The notes beneath the pieces were generated by a model. The model was not told the DNA's origin. It saw only the letters and a program-made list of their open reading frames with translations, and did no database searches. Shown one piece after another: positions 6,830-15,053 of a stretch of 27,574 nucleotides of DNA. The translations under genes were made by a program, and so were the position numbers. Positions within the stretch are counted from its first letter, which is position 1; each line of letters begins with the position of its first letter. The stretch is from Bacteroidales bacterium UBA4318. GTDB lineage: Bacteria > Bacteroidota > Bacteroidia > Bacteroidales > UBA932. The DNA lies in assembly GCA_002393895.1 (NCBI GenBank), contig DGUE01000137.1, forward strand, positions 1 to 27,574. The letters run 5' to 3'.

Positions 6830-8431
6830 ATGAAAAAGACCCTAATCCTCGCAGTACTCGCACTTGTTGCTGCGGTATCGTGTACCGAACGTAAATCTCC
6901 CTTTGCACGCAATGTGGAAGAGTATGCCGTCGTGAACATACCGGCGCCGGACCTGAGCGGCATTACCGACAACGGAAAAGAGGTGCTTAACCTCTACCGT
7001 TTCGCGGCAGACGAAGCCGACGCCATCTACTGGAAGCAGTATTTCGGCGACAAGCAGGCCCTCCTCGGTGCCATCTCCGATCCTTTCCAGAAAACTTTCG
7101 CCGAGATGAATTACGGCCCCTGGAAGCGCACCGATGGCACTTCCTTCGTGGAAGGCTATGCCGACCGTTTCCCCGGAGTGGGATTCTATCCTTCAGACAT
7201 CACCGAAGAAGAATTCGCCGCTTATGACAATCCCGACAAGAACAGCCCCTACACCCTTATCCGAAGGGCTGCGGACGGCTCGCTGGAGACCGTATGGTAC
7301 CACGATGCCTACAAGGAGCACATCGGAAAGATAGTGAATTATCTCACCGCAGCTGCCGACATCACCATCAAGCCCAGCGTAAAGAACTACCTTCTCAGCA
7401 AGGCGGAAGCTCTTCAGAAAGACGATTACTACGCCAGCGCTATCGCATGGCTCGATATGGACGACAGCAAGATGGACCTCGTGATCGGTCCCAACCGCTC
7501 CGTAGACGACCATCTCTTCGGAATCAAGCGTTCCTATGAGGCATACGTCCTCCTGAAGAACGAAGAAAAGACAAAGGAACTCATGCAGTACGTGTCCCGC
7601 ATTGCCGAGTTCCAGAATGAACTCCCCGGCGATCCTGCCTACAGGACCTTCCAGCCCGGCGCAGGTTCAAACATCTTCTCCTGCGATGCCCTCTACTATG
7701 CCGGTGTTGCCAATGCAGGCATCAAGAGAATCGCCCTGAACCTTCCCTTCGACGCTGATGTGCAGCGCGACCGCGGCACCAGGACCATTCTTCTCGAGAA
7801 CATCACCAAGGCCAAGTACAACTACATAGTGAATCCTACAGGCGAAGTCCTTCTTGAACCCGGCCTTGCGGAGCATCTCTCATCCGAAGCATTCTTCTGG
7901 AACATAGTCTTCCGTGAGGTTGCCCACGGGCTCGGTGTAAAGCAGACGGTGAACGGGAAGGGCAGCGTGGCCGAGGCTCTCGGAGTTGCCGCCACCACTC
8001 TCGAGGACGTGAAGGCCAATGCTGCCGGAATGCTTCTCCTTTGCAAGCTGCAGGACCACTACGACATCAAGCATCTCTTCTCCAAAGAAGATGCTCTGAC
8101 CACTTTCTTCGCCTCCCTGATCCGCTCTGAGCGCTTCGGCGAAGCAAATATGCTGGGCCAGGTAGCCATCATCATCTACAATTATCTAGGAGAGGCAGGC
8201 GTTTACCAGCGCAAGGCTTCCGGGCTTTACTCGCTGGATCTTCCCAAGATGGAGCAGGCACTTTCCGACCTCACCGCCCTGGTTCTCAAGACCCAGGCTA
8301 CGGGAGACCACGATTATGCCGTAGAGTTCCTGAACCGCTATGGCAAGCGCGGAGCCAACTACGATGCCGATGCTGTCAGCCTCGGCCTGGAAAAGATTCC
8401 CGTGGATATCCGTTTGAATTACGAGAAGTAG
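6830..8431 (+). CDS. M49 (dipeptidyl peptidase III)-like lipoprotein with altered zinc motif
   Basis: Encodes 533 residues with a lipoprotein signal (A-A-V-S-C, Cys 18). The body resembles the short bacterial M49 family: F-Q-K-T-F-A-E-M-N-Y-G-P-W near the N-terminus, A-N-A-G-I-K-R-I-A-L-N-L-P in the middle, and the region where the zinc motif should lie. Classical M49 enzymes have HExxGH (or a pentapeptide HExxH) plus E-E-x-x-A-D/E. Here the pentapeptide reads R-E-V-A-H (362-366), followed by G-L-G, and the second motif is E-D-V-K-A-N (from Glu 392). The first His ligand is therefore replaced by Arg, while the catalytic Glu and the second His remain. The protein may have lost peptidase activity or bind metal differently. 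It probably shares a transcript with the transporter, 5 bases upstream. It meets the convergent acyltransferase gene one base after its stop. Confidence 0.8.
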   Translation: MKKTLILAVLALVAAVSCTERKSPFARNVEEYAVVNIPAPDLSGITDNGKEVLNLYRFAADEADAIYWKQYFGDKQALLGAISDPFQKTFAEMNYGPWKRTDGTSFVEGYADRFPGVGFYPSDITEEEFAAYDNPDKNSPYTLIRRAADGSLETVWYHDAYKEHIGKIVNYLTAAADITIKPSVKNYLLSKAEALQKDDYYASAIAWLDMDDSKMDLVIGPNRSVDDHLFGIKRSYEAYVLLKNEEKTKELMQYVSRIAEFQNELPGDPAYRTFQPGAGSNIFSCDALYYAGVANAGIKRIALNLPFDADVQRDRGTRTILLENITKAKYNYIVNPTGEVLLEPGLAEHLSSEAFFWNIVFREVAHGLGVKQTVNGKGSVAEALGVAATTLEDVKANAAGMLLLCKLQDHYDIKHLFSKEDALTTFFASLIRSERFGEANMLGQVAIIIYNYLGEAGVYQRKASGLYSLDLPKMEQALSDLTALVLKTQATGDHDYAVEFLNRYGKRGANYDADAVSLGLEKIPVDIRLNYEK

Positions 8432-8432
8432 G

Positions 8433-9308
8433 CTACTTCAAGCCATATACGCTGGCGCGCAGAAAGGCCCTGAGACTGGCAAGGTCCGGAAAGGTGGCAA
8501 GGCGCGACGGCTCGATTACAGGTCCGGCAAGAATGCGAAGCGTCTTGCCGGACTTGTTCAGTATTTCGCCCGGGAGCCGCAGCAGGCGCAGCCTCCAGTC
8601 TATCAGTCCGAGGAAGTAATAGAAACGGGAGTTGCCGTTCAGCAGGCGAAGCGGCAGCACGGGAACCCCGGCGTTGCGGATGAATTTGATTATGGACATC
8701 TGCCACTCGCGGTCCCGGATGCGCGGTTCTTTCACACCCGGATGCCCCGGAACATCGGGGCGGGATTGGAAGAGTTTCAGGTCCGATACCGCTCCGGATG
8801 GGAACAGCCCCAGGCATCCCCCGGAAGAAAGAAGGTCTTTTGCCGCCCTGACCCCGGACAGGCTCTGGGCAGTGGGGGCGCCTATGCTGTTGCCGTTGGG
8901 CGTTACCGTTATGAGATTCTCCCGCAGGGGTTCGAAGCGCCAAAGCAGTTCGTTCACCATGTATTTATAATCCTGGCGCAGGTGGCCGAAGAAATCTATC
9001 AGGGAAATGCCGTCCAGCGCCCCCTGGGTATGGTTGCAGATGGTGATGAAAGACCCTTCCGGAAGCAGGCCCCGGAAATGCTCCATGGCTTCCTCACGAT
9101 GGAGGCCGTTAACTGTGTAGTCCATCCCGGCTTCGGCGTTGATGGCGTGTGCGAAATCCGGGCCCCTGAACCGTTCGAAGCCGGCTATCCGCCTCTCTAT
9201 CTCACTGATACCCAGCATCCTCATCAATCCGCGGGCAAAGGCATTGCCGGCCCGCCCACGGAACAACGGGGACGCTTTCTCGAGTTCGTGGATGGAAATC
9301 AGCTCCAT
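8433..9308 (-). CDS. Lysophospholipid/glycerolipid acyltransferase (PlsC-like, putative hemolysin group)
   Basis: Encodes 291 residues. The key motif is C-N-H-T-Q-G-A-L-D-G (His 93, Asp 99), the H-x5-D form found in the acyltransferases often called putative hemolysins, which include ornithine- and glycine-lipid O-acyltransferases. A later L-F-P-S-G-A-V-S-D block matches the substrate-binding F-P-x-G motif. No signal peptide is visible, so it is a cytoplasmic, membrane-associated enzyme. Its ATG shares one base with the TGA stop of the CDP-alcohol phosphatidyltransferase upstream, so the two are translationally coupled and probably act on the same lipid route. Whether the product is phosphatidic acid, a glycine lipid or another amino lipid is open. 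Confidence 0.85.
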   Translation of the reverse strand: MELISIHELEKASPLFRGRAGNAFARGLMRMLGISEIERRIAGFERFRGPDFAHAINAEAGMDYTVNGLHREEAMEHFRGLLPEGSFITICNHTQGALDGISLIDFFGHLRQDYKYMVNELLWRFEPLRENLITVTPNGNSIGAPTAQSLSGVRAAKDLLSSGGCLGLFPSGAVSDLKLFQSRPDVPGHPGVKEPRIRDREWQMSIIKFIRNAGVPVLPLRLLNGNSRFYYFLGLIDWRLRLLRLPGEILNKSGKTLRILAGPVIEPSRLATFPDLASLRAFLRASVYGLK

Positions 9309-10018
9309 CAGCCCTTCCAGGGTTTGGGAGGATCGATATGGGCATACTCGTCCAGATCCTTGAATATGCTCACCACATACACCAGCGCCAGCATCACGAC
9401 TATGACTATGCCGGCATAGTCGAACGCCCCGAGTTCAAACTCATATCCCAGGATGGTCACATCCCAGGAATGCTCGCGCAGCGCAGGAATGAAAATATAA
9501 AGGGTGTTGATGATGATGAGGATCAGCCTGAGTTCCGTCGGCCCCATCTTGGCATAGGTGAGCTTGAACTCTTTCTTCAGGTGTGCATTCATGCTCACAT
9601 TAAGAGTCAGCAGCAGGTAAAGGATGAGGCCTGCCACTGCCAGCCAGATGTTCAGAAGGGCGGAAATGCCTATGCCCAGGAACATCAGCACCTCATTGAT
9701 GGCGTCCACGGTGTGGTCCAGGTAGTAGCCGTAAATAGGCCTCTGGGTGCCGCGGTAGCGGGCCAGGTTGCCGTCCAGCGAATCCCCGTACCAGTTGACC
9801 ATGAAGCCGAAGGAGGCCAGCCACAGCCAGTTTATGTTCCAGTTCGAAAGGATGTACCCGGCGGCGATGATAACCGACCCCAGGATTCCGATCCAGGTCA
9901 GGGTGTTGGATGTGACCCACCTGGGCTGGCGCGCCGCCAGCCAGACAAGTGCCTTATGTTCTGCAGCATTCAGAATCGAGGTCTGGATTCTGCGGGATGC
10001 TTTTACTTCTTCTGCCAT
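9308..10018 (-). CDS. CDP-alcohol phosphatidyltransferase family membrane enzyme
   Basis: Encodes 236 residues with about six membrane helices. It carries the full family signature DGx2ARx8Gx3Dx3D, seen as D-G-N-L-A-R ... G-Y-Y-L-D-H-T-V-D, whose four Asp residues bind the metal and CDP. It would join a CDP-activated lipid (CDP-diacylglycerol) to an alcohol, or transfer a CDP-alcohol head group; the acceptor cannot be read from sequence. The start at 10018 (M-A-E-E-V-K-A-S) is preferred to 10066, because the -7 box at 10037-10044 falls inside the longer frame. It is first in a two-gene operon with the acyltransferase and is divergent from feoAB. Confidence 0.9.
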   Translation of the reverse strand: MAEEVKASRRIQTSILNAAEHKALVWLAARQPRWVTSNTLTWIGILGSVIIAAGYILSNWNINWLWLASFGFMVNWYGDSLDGNLARYRGTQRPIYGYYLDHTVDAINEVLMFLGIGISALLNIWLAVAGLILYLLLTLNVSMNAHLKKEFKLTYAKMGPTELRLILIIINTLYIFIPALREHSWDVTILGYEFELGAFDYAGIVIVVMLALVYVVSIFKDLDEYAHIDPPKPWKG

Positions 10019-10036
10019 ATAAAGTTCAGGTTTCTG

Positions 10037-10044
10037 CAAAAATA
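10037..10044 (-). promoter_or_regulatory. -7 promoter box for the CDP-alcohol phosphatidyltransferase operon
   Basis: TATTTTTG on the minus strand matches TAnnTTTG, 18 bases before the ATG. It lies back-to-back with the feoAB box, with 37 bases between the two. Confidence 0.6.
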
Positions 10045-10081
10045 CCAATAAATTGCGATTGTTCAAAATTGAAAGGCCTTA

Positions 10082-10089
10082 TATCTTTG
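10082..10089 (+). promoter_or_regulatory. -7 promoter box for feoAB
   Basis: TATCTTTG matches TAnnTTTG and ends 9 bases before the ATG at 10099. No convincing Fur-type box was recognised in the 80 bases between the divergent genes. Confidence 0.6.
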
Positions 10090-10098
10090 CAGCGTAAA

Positions 10099-12465
10099 AT
10101 GCAACTCTCAGATCTACATACCGGCGAGCGCGCCGTCATAGCAAAGGTTTCCGGGCATGGAAGCTTCCGCAAGCGCCTCATAGAGATGGGCTTCATCCGC
10201 GGCAAGTCCGTGCGGGTGGTGCTGAACGCCCCGCTCAAGGACCCTATCGAATACGAAATACTTGGTTACAAAGTCTCTCTCCGCCGCGAGGAGGCCTCCA
10301 AGATCGAGGTCATCAGCGAAGAAGAAGCTAAGGCGCACATCGCCACGGAGCATGTGGGCGAGTCTCTCCCCGCCATTCTCGACAGGGAAATCGTCGAACT
10401 GGCCGAAGAGCGCGGCCACAACATACGCGTCGCCCTGGTAGGCAACCCGAATTGCGGCAAGACATCTCTTTTCAATATTGCATCCGGCTCTCACGAGCAC
10501 GTGGGTAACTACAGCGGCGTGACCGTGGATGCCAAGGAGGGACACTTCGAGCATAAGGGATACAAGATCACCCTGGTGGATCTGCCCGGCACATACTCGC
10601 TCTCCGCCTACAGTCCGGAAGAACTCTACGTCCGCAGGAACCTGCTCGAGAGCACTCCGGACATCGTGTTGAACGTGGTGGACGCTTCCAACATAGAGCG
10701 CAATCTCTACCTGACCGCCCAGCTGATCGACATGAACCTCCGGGTGGTCATGGCCCTTAACATGTACGACGAACTCCAGGCTAAGGGAGACAGCATAGAT
10801 GTTAGGCAGCTGGGCTACCTGCTCGGTATGCCGGTATGCCCCACGGTCTGCCGGGACGGACGGGGAGTGGAAGAACTCTTCGACACCATCGTGCAGATGT
10901 ATGAGAATCCCTCTCCGCGCCTTGCACGCCACATCCACATCAATCACGGGCATGAACTTGAGCAGAGCATAGACCGCGTCAAACTCATACTCCAGCAGGA
11001 TAAGGACCTCCGCGCCCGCTTCTCCACCCGCTATCTTGCGATCAAACTTCTGGAGAACGACTCTGAGGTAGTGAAGACGGTAGATGCCAGCAGCGCCGGC
11101 ATGGATGCCCTGGTGGCATGCAGCGAGGAACAGCAGCGCATCCAGCGCATCCTGGGCAGCAATGCCGAATCTGCGATAGTGGATGCTAAGTACGCCTTCA
11201 TCCAGGGTGCCCTCGCCGAAACATGGACCCATGCCGAGGGCGCTCCCAAACACACTTTGACCGACAGGATAGATGCCATAGTCACAAACAAGTGGCTGGC
11301 CTTCCCCATCTTTATAGCCATATTGTATCTCATCTTCACTGCAACCTTCACCCTGGGCGAATACCCGATGAACTGGATAGACTGGTGCGTGGGCAAGTTC
11401 GGGGAACTGGTTGCTTCTCTGATGCCGGAAGGCTGGCTGAAGGACCTGCTGGTGGATGGCATAATTGCGGGTGTGGGGAGTGTACTTGTGTTCCTCCCCA
11501 ACATCCTCATCCTCTATTTCTTCATTTCAATAATGGAGGATTCCGGATACATGGCCCGCACTGCCTTCATAGTGGATAAACTGATGCACCGGCTCGGCCT
11601 TCACGGCAAGAGCTTCATCCCCATGGTGATGGGCTTCGGCTGCAATGTGCCGGCCATAATGGCCACCCGCACCATAGAGAGCCGCAAGAGCCGTCTGATA
11701 ACCATCGCGCTGATTCCTTTCATGTCCTGCGCGGGCAGGCTGCCGATATTCGTGTTGCTTGTGGGCGCCTTCTTCCCCCAGAGCCCTGCGCTGGCGCTGA
11801 TGTGCATCTACCTGCTCGGAGTGGTCCTGGCTATTCTGTCTGCGCTGGTGATGAAACGGCTTATCAGGGATGACGACCTCCCCTTCGTGATGGAGCTTCC
11901 TCCCTACCGCATCCCCACAGCCAAAGCTATCGGCCGCCATACCTGGGAGAAGGGCAGGCAGTATCTTCAGAAGATGGCAACCACCATCCTCATTGCCTCC
12001 GTCGTCATCTGGGCCCTGGGCTACTATCCTAAAAATGAGGGCCTGCCCCGTTCGGAGCAGCAGGAGCAGAGCTGGCTCGGGCACATAGGCAAGGCTGTCG
12101 CTCCCGCTCTGGATCCGCTTGGGTTCGACTGGAGGATGGATGTTGGCCTGCTCTCCGGTGTCGCTGCCAAGGAGCTGGTAGTCAGTTCGTTGGGTGTAAT
12201 GTATGCCGGAGAGGAAGCAGGTTCTGCCGACGAGAACGACACTGCCCTTCAGAGCGCGCTGAAGAATACCGTTCCCCTGCCGGTTGCAGTGGCCTTCATG
12301 ATATTCGTGCTGCTGTATTTCCCCTGCATCGCCACCTTCGTGGCCATCAAGAACGAAACCGGCCGATGGAGTTGGGCCTGGGGAATCTGCGCCTACACCA
12401 TGGCCGTAGCCTGGGTGTTCGCCTGGATTGGAAAACTGGTGTGTCAGATGCTGGCAGCAGGCTAG
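10099..12465 (+). CDS. feoB: Ferrous iron transporter, FeoA-FeoB fusion
   Basis: Encodes 788 residues. Residues 1-75 form an SH3-like FeoA domain (L-S-D-L..G-E-R-A..G-S-F-R-K-R-L-I-E-M-G-F). After a short linker comes the FeoB G-domain: G1 GNPNCGKT (115-122), Thr in the G2 loop, G3 DLPG (161-164) and G4 NMYD (221-224). A helical GDI-like region follows (about 265-380), then the membrane part with the two Gate blocks, including G-F-G-C-N-V-P-A-I-M-A-T-R. It imports Fe2+ across the inner membrane. The fusion is common in Bacteroidota. The usual start of such fusions and the -7 box 9 bases upstream favour 10099 over earlier in-frame codons. G4 has Tyr where Met or Ile is usual, which is tolerable. 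The stop overlaps the stop of the convergent EnvC-like gene. Confidence 0.97.
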   Translation: MQLSDLHTGERAVIAKVSGHGSFRKRLIEMGFIRGKSVRVVLNAPLKDPIEYEILGYKVSLRREEASKIEVISEEEAKAHIATEHVGESLPAILDREIVELAEERGHNIRVALVGNPNCGKTSLFNIASGSHEHVGNYSGVTVDAKEGHFEHKGYKITLVDLPGTYSLSAYSPEELYVRRNLLESTPDIVLNVVDASNIERNLYLTAQLIDMNLRVVMALNMYDELQAKGDSIDVRQLGYLLGMPVCPTVCRDGRGVEELFDTIVQMYENPSPRLARHIHINHGHELEQSIDRVKLILQQDKDLRARFSTRYLAIKLLENDSEVVKTVDASSAGMDALVACSEEQQRIQRILGSNAESAIVDAKYAFIQGALAETWTHAEGAPKHTLTDRIDAIVTNKWLAFPIFIAILYLIFTATFTLGEYPMNWIDWCVGKFGELVASLMPEGWLKDLLVDGIIAGVGSVLVFLPNILILYFFISIMEDSGYMARTAFIVDKLMHRLGLHGKSFIPMVMGFGCNVPAIMATRTIESRKSRLITIALIPFMSCAGRLPIFVLLVGAFFPQSPALALMCIYLLGVVLAILSALVMKRLIRDDDLPFVMELPPYRIPTAKAIGRHTWEKGRQYLQKMATTILIASVVIWALGYYPKNEGLPRSEQQEQSWLGHIGKAVAPALDPLGFDWRMDVGLLSGVAAKELVVSSLGVMYAGEEAGSADENDTALQSALKNTVPLPVAVAFMIFVLLYFPCIATFVAIKNETGRWSWAWGICAYTMAVAWVFAWIGKLVCQMLAAG

Positions 12466-13613
12466 CGGAGCCAGAGTTCAGGATTGCGGGGAGTCTTCCC
12501 TTCCCAGAGTTCGAAATGAAGCTGGGTTTCACCCGCGATGGTATCCACGCGGCCCAGCACCTGCCCGGTCTTTACCTTTTCACCGGCCTTCACGTTCACG
12601 CTGGCAAGCTTGCAGTAGAATGTGAAGTATCCGCCGTGCTGCACCAGCACACACTGGTTGTAGCCTGGGATCACCACAACGTTTGCAACCACCCCGTCGA
12701 ACACTGCCTTGATGGCCGTATCCTTGGCGAGGGCGATGTTCATGCCATTGTTGAAGGGGAGCTCAACGTTCTTGTATACAGGATGATAGTGCTTGCCGAA
12801 AGAGTCTACCACCGGGCCGTCGGCAGGCCAGGGAAGTTTGCCGTAGTTGTCGGCAAATTCCTTGTCGAGTTTCTCGTCAACGGCGGTCTTGGGCTTGGAT
12901 GCCGACTTCTTGACCATCTTGTTCATCTCGGCCTTCAAGGCCTCCACCTGCTTTCTCTTGGCAGACAGCTCCTTCTGGTAACGGGCCTTGTCTTTGTTGA
13001 GGCTGGCCACCAGCTGCCGGGATTGGGTTTCGTCGGCTTCGAGTTTCTTGAGTTCTCCTACACGGGAGGACCTCAGCACGCTGGCCTCTTCGCGCAGTTT
13101 CTGAAGCCCCGCCTTCTCTTCCTCTATCTTCGCCCGGGTGTCCTTTATCTCCAGCGCCTGGGCATTCAGCCCACGTGCCATCTCCTTTAGATAGCCGTAT
13201 CGCCGAAGGCCCTGCGAAAGCCCCTCGCTGGAAAGGAGATACATATACCAGATGCGGGTGTCGCGGTTTTTGTAGGCCGTGCGCACCAGCTTTTCGTAGT
13301 TGTCGGAGATGAGGGTATATCGCTTCTCGAGACTGTCCAGCACGTGGTTTTTCTCCCGTATGCGGCTGTCCAAGGTCTTGATCTGGGCATCGCTTTCAGC
13401 CACCAGGCCCTTGCGCGCGCTGATCTTCTTGCGGGTGAGCTTGAGGGCTGTGTTGGCGCTGCGCACCTTGCCGGCATTCTCCTTGAGTTGCTGGTCCAGG
13501 ATGGCGATTTCGCGCTCCAGCTTTGCCTTTTTCTGTGCGGAGCCGGACTTCTGGGCGAAACCCTGCGGGCAGGCAAGGACGGCGGCGAGCAGTATGAGCA
13601 GTATCTTCCTCAT
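12462..13613 (-). CDS. EnvC-like murein hydrolase activator (degenerate M23/LytM)
   Basis: Encodes 383 residues: a signal peptide (cleavage after G-F-A-Q, about residue 21), a long coiled coil (about 25-255) rich in Lys, Glu, Arg and Leu, and a C-terminal LytM/M23 domain (about 270-383). In active M23 enzymes the first zinc ligands lie in H-x3-D; here the matching place reads N-N-G-M-N-I. The later H-G-G-Y-F-T-F-Y and L-H-F-E-L-W blocks are kept. Loss of the first ligands fits EnvC/NlpD-type activators, which switch on amidases at the division site rather than cut peptidoglycan. Its ATG overlaps the TPR gene's stop by four bases (ATGA), so the two are coupled. Its TAG lies in the same CTAG as feoB's. 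Confidence 0.88.
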   Translation of the reverse strand: MRKILLILLAAVLACPQGFAQKSGSAQKKAKLEREIAILDQQLKENAGKVRSANTALKLTRKKISARKGLVAESDAQIKTLDSRIREKNHVLDSLEKRYTLISDNYEKLVRTAYKNRDTRIWYMYLLSSEGLSQGLRRYGYLKEMARGLNAQALEIKDTRAKIEEEKAGLQKLREEASVLRSSRVGELKKLEADETQSRQLVASLNKDKARYQKELSAKRKQVEALKAEMNKMVKKSASKPKTAVDEKLDKEFADNYGKLPWPADGPVVDSFGKHYHPVYKNVELPFNNGMNIALAKDTAIKAVFDGVVANVVVIPGYNQCVLVQHGGYFTFYCKLASVNVKAGEKVKTGQVLGRVDTIAGETQLHFELWEGKTPRNPELWLR

Positions 13614-14980
13614 TCTTCTGTTTTATTTTCCGCCAGCATGCGGAAGGATTTGGCGAGATCGTTCTCACCGAGAGCCTCCAGCACGGTGGCATAGTGCTCG
13701 AGTATTACCTTGCTGTCCCGCCCGCCGTAAAGCATGGCGTGCTTGAAGTATGGTTTGGCCTTCTGTGGCTTGCCCTGAAGGTAGAGAATCCATCCGTACG
13801 TGTCCAGATACGTGGCGTTGTCGGGATCCTTCTCCACCGTTATCTTGCTCATGGCAGCCGCCTTCTTCAGCTTTTTCTTCTGCAGGCTGAGGTAGTAGGC
13901 GTAGTTGTTCAGCACCGGCAGATACTCCGGATCCGCCTTCAGGGCGCGGTCGTATGCCTTGAAGGCGTTTTTGTACTGATTGAGTTTGTAGTATGTGTCT
14001 CCGATGGTGGCCAGGGCGGGCATCACCCTCGGGTTGCTCTCTCCTCCAACCTTTATTATGTTCTCGCACTGGTCGATGATCTCGCGGGCGGTGCTGCCGC
14101 TGTCCATCATCACCTGCATCTTCAGGTACTGGGCGTCCAGGTTGTCGGGATATGCCTCCACGAAGCGGTTGAAGTACTCCCTGCCCTTTTCTTTGCGGTC
14201 TGTGCCGTAGAACCAGTTGCCTGCCAGGCGCAGGGCGCTGCTGTCGGTGGGATGCACGGTGGCGCATCCGCTCACCAGGGAATCCAGCTGCACGTTCCAC
14301 ATGCGGTAGAAGTTGTAATCTATGTGCTTGAGAAGTTCATTCACATAGTCGCATTTGGCGGAAGGGTTCAGGTTGGGATTCTGCACCATCTCGTTTATGG
14401 ATGCGAAATAAGCCGGGATATTCCCGCGCATCCGGTAAACCTCGCTCTGGCCCAGGATGGCAGGGGCGTAGTCCGGCGAAAGGACCAGCGCCTTTTCGAA
14501 ATTGTCCATCGCAAGGGAATCCTTGTACTCGCTCAGGGCCCTGTTGCCCAGGAGGGTAAGGGTGTAGGCGTTGGTGTATTTGGAGGGATGCTTCTTCAGT
14601 AGGTCGAGGAAAATCCCGGTAGACTTATCTCCCTTCCCTTCGTTGAGGTAGATGTTGGCGAGGTAATCTTGATACCAGACGTTTGTGGAGTCGGCCTCGA
14701 TAGCGGCCAGAAGGCACTGCTCCGCATCTTCCAGGCGTCCCGTCATGGCGTAGCACTGGCCGAGGTAGTAGTTGAGCGCATCGTTGCCGGGGTAGGTTTT
14801 TTTGAGGTATTCAAGGTGGTTTATGGCGGTTTCGAAGTCCCCTGACTGCATTTTTGCTACGGCTCCCAATAGCATGGTCTCCATGACGCTCTGCTGCTGT
14901 GCAGCCTTGGAGGGCTGGGCCGTGAGCCCCTGAGGCAGCAGGAGCATGAATGCGGTTATAATGTGGATCAGATTCTTCAT
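13610..14980 (-). CDS. Exported tetratricopeptide-repeat protein
   Basis: Encodes 456 residues with a Sec signal peptide ending G-L-T-A-Q (about residue 22), then a row of TPR units. Clear ones are around residues 37-105 (two), 140-185 and 325-450, with typical A-x2-Y-x2-A-L-x2-D-P endings such as A-F-K-A-Y-D-R-A-L-K-A-D-P. TPR arrays are protein-binding scaffolds; this one is probably periplasmic or outer-membrane bound. In many Bacteroidota a TPR gene, a DUF4292 lipoprotein gene and an EnvC-like gene form a set; here the DUF4292 gene is absent and the other two overlap directly. Promoter at 14996-15003. Confidence 0.88.
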   Translation of the reverse strand: MKNLIHIITAFMLLLPQGLTAQPSKAAQQQSVMETMLLGAVAKMQSGDFETAINHLEYLKKTYPGNDALNYYLGQCYAMTGRLEDAEQCLLAAIEADSTNVWYQDYLANIYLNEGKGDKSTGIFLDLLKKHPSKYTNAYTLTLLGNRALSEYKDSLAMDNFEKALVLSPDYAPAILGQSEVYRMRGNIPAYFASINEMVQNPNLNPSAKCDYVNELLKHIDYNFYRMWNVQLDSLVSGCATVHPTDSSALRLAGNWFYGTDRKEKGREYFNRFVEAYPDNLDAQYLKMQVMMDSGSTAREIIDQCENIIKVGGESNPRVMPALATIGDTYYKLNQYKNAFKAYDRALKADPEYLPVLNNYAYYLSLQKKKLKKAAAMSKITVEKDPDNATYLDTYGWILYLQGKPQKAKPYFKHAMLYGGRDSKVILEHYATVLEALGENDLAKSFRMLAENKTEE

Positions 14981-14995
14981 ATCTGTCTATCTGTA

Positions 14996-15003
14996 CAAAA
15001 ATA
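14996..15003 (-). promoter_or_regulatory. -7 promoter box for the TPR/EnvC-like operon
   Basis: TATTTTTG on the minus strand matches TAnnTTTG and lies 15 bases before the ATG at 14980. It is divergent from the sigma-factor promoter. Confidence 0.6.
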
Positions 15004-15026
15004 GTGCTTTTTTGGAGTTAATTCGT

Positions 15027-15034
15027 TATTTTTG
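15027..15034 (+). promoter_or_regulatory. -7 promoter box for the ECF sigma operon
   Basis: TATTTTTG matches TAnnTTTG, 19 bases before the ATG at 15054. This is the housekeeping consensus; a separate autoregulated ECF promoter was not recognised. Confidence 0.55.
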
Positions 15035-15053
15035 CATATACAATTGTTCGAAG

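Noticed and set aside
9338..10051. Open frame on the plus strand opposite the CDP-alcohol phosphatidyltransferase gene
   Set aside because: The minus-strand product has the complete catalytic signature; the plus-strand frame has no motif and runs into the promoter region.
10114..11253. 379-codon open frame opposite feoAB
   Set aside because: Antisense to the FeoA and G-domain coding sequence with no domain signal; explained by codon bias of the real gene.
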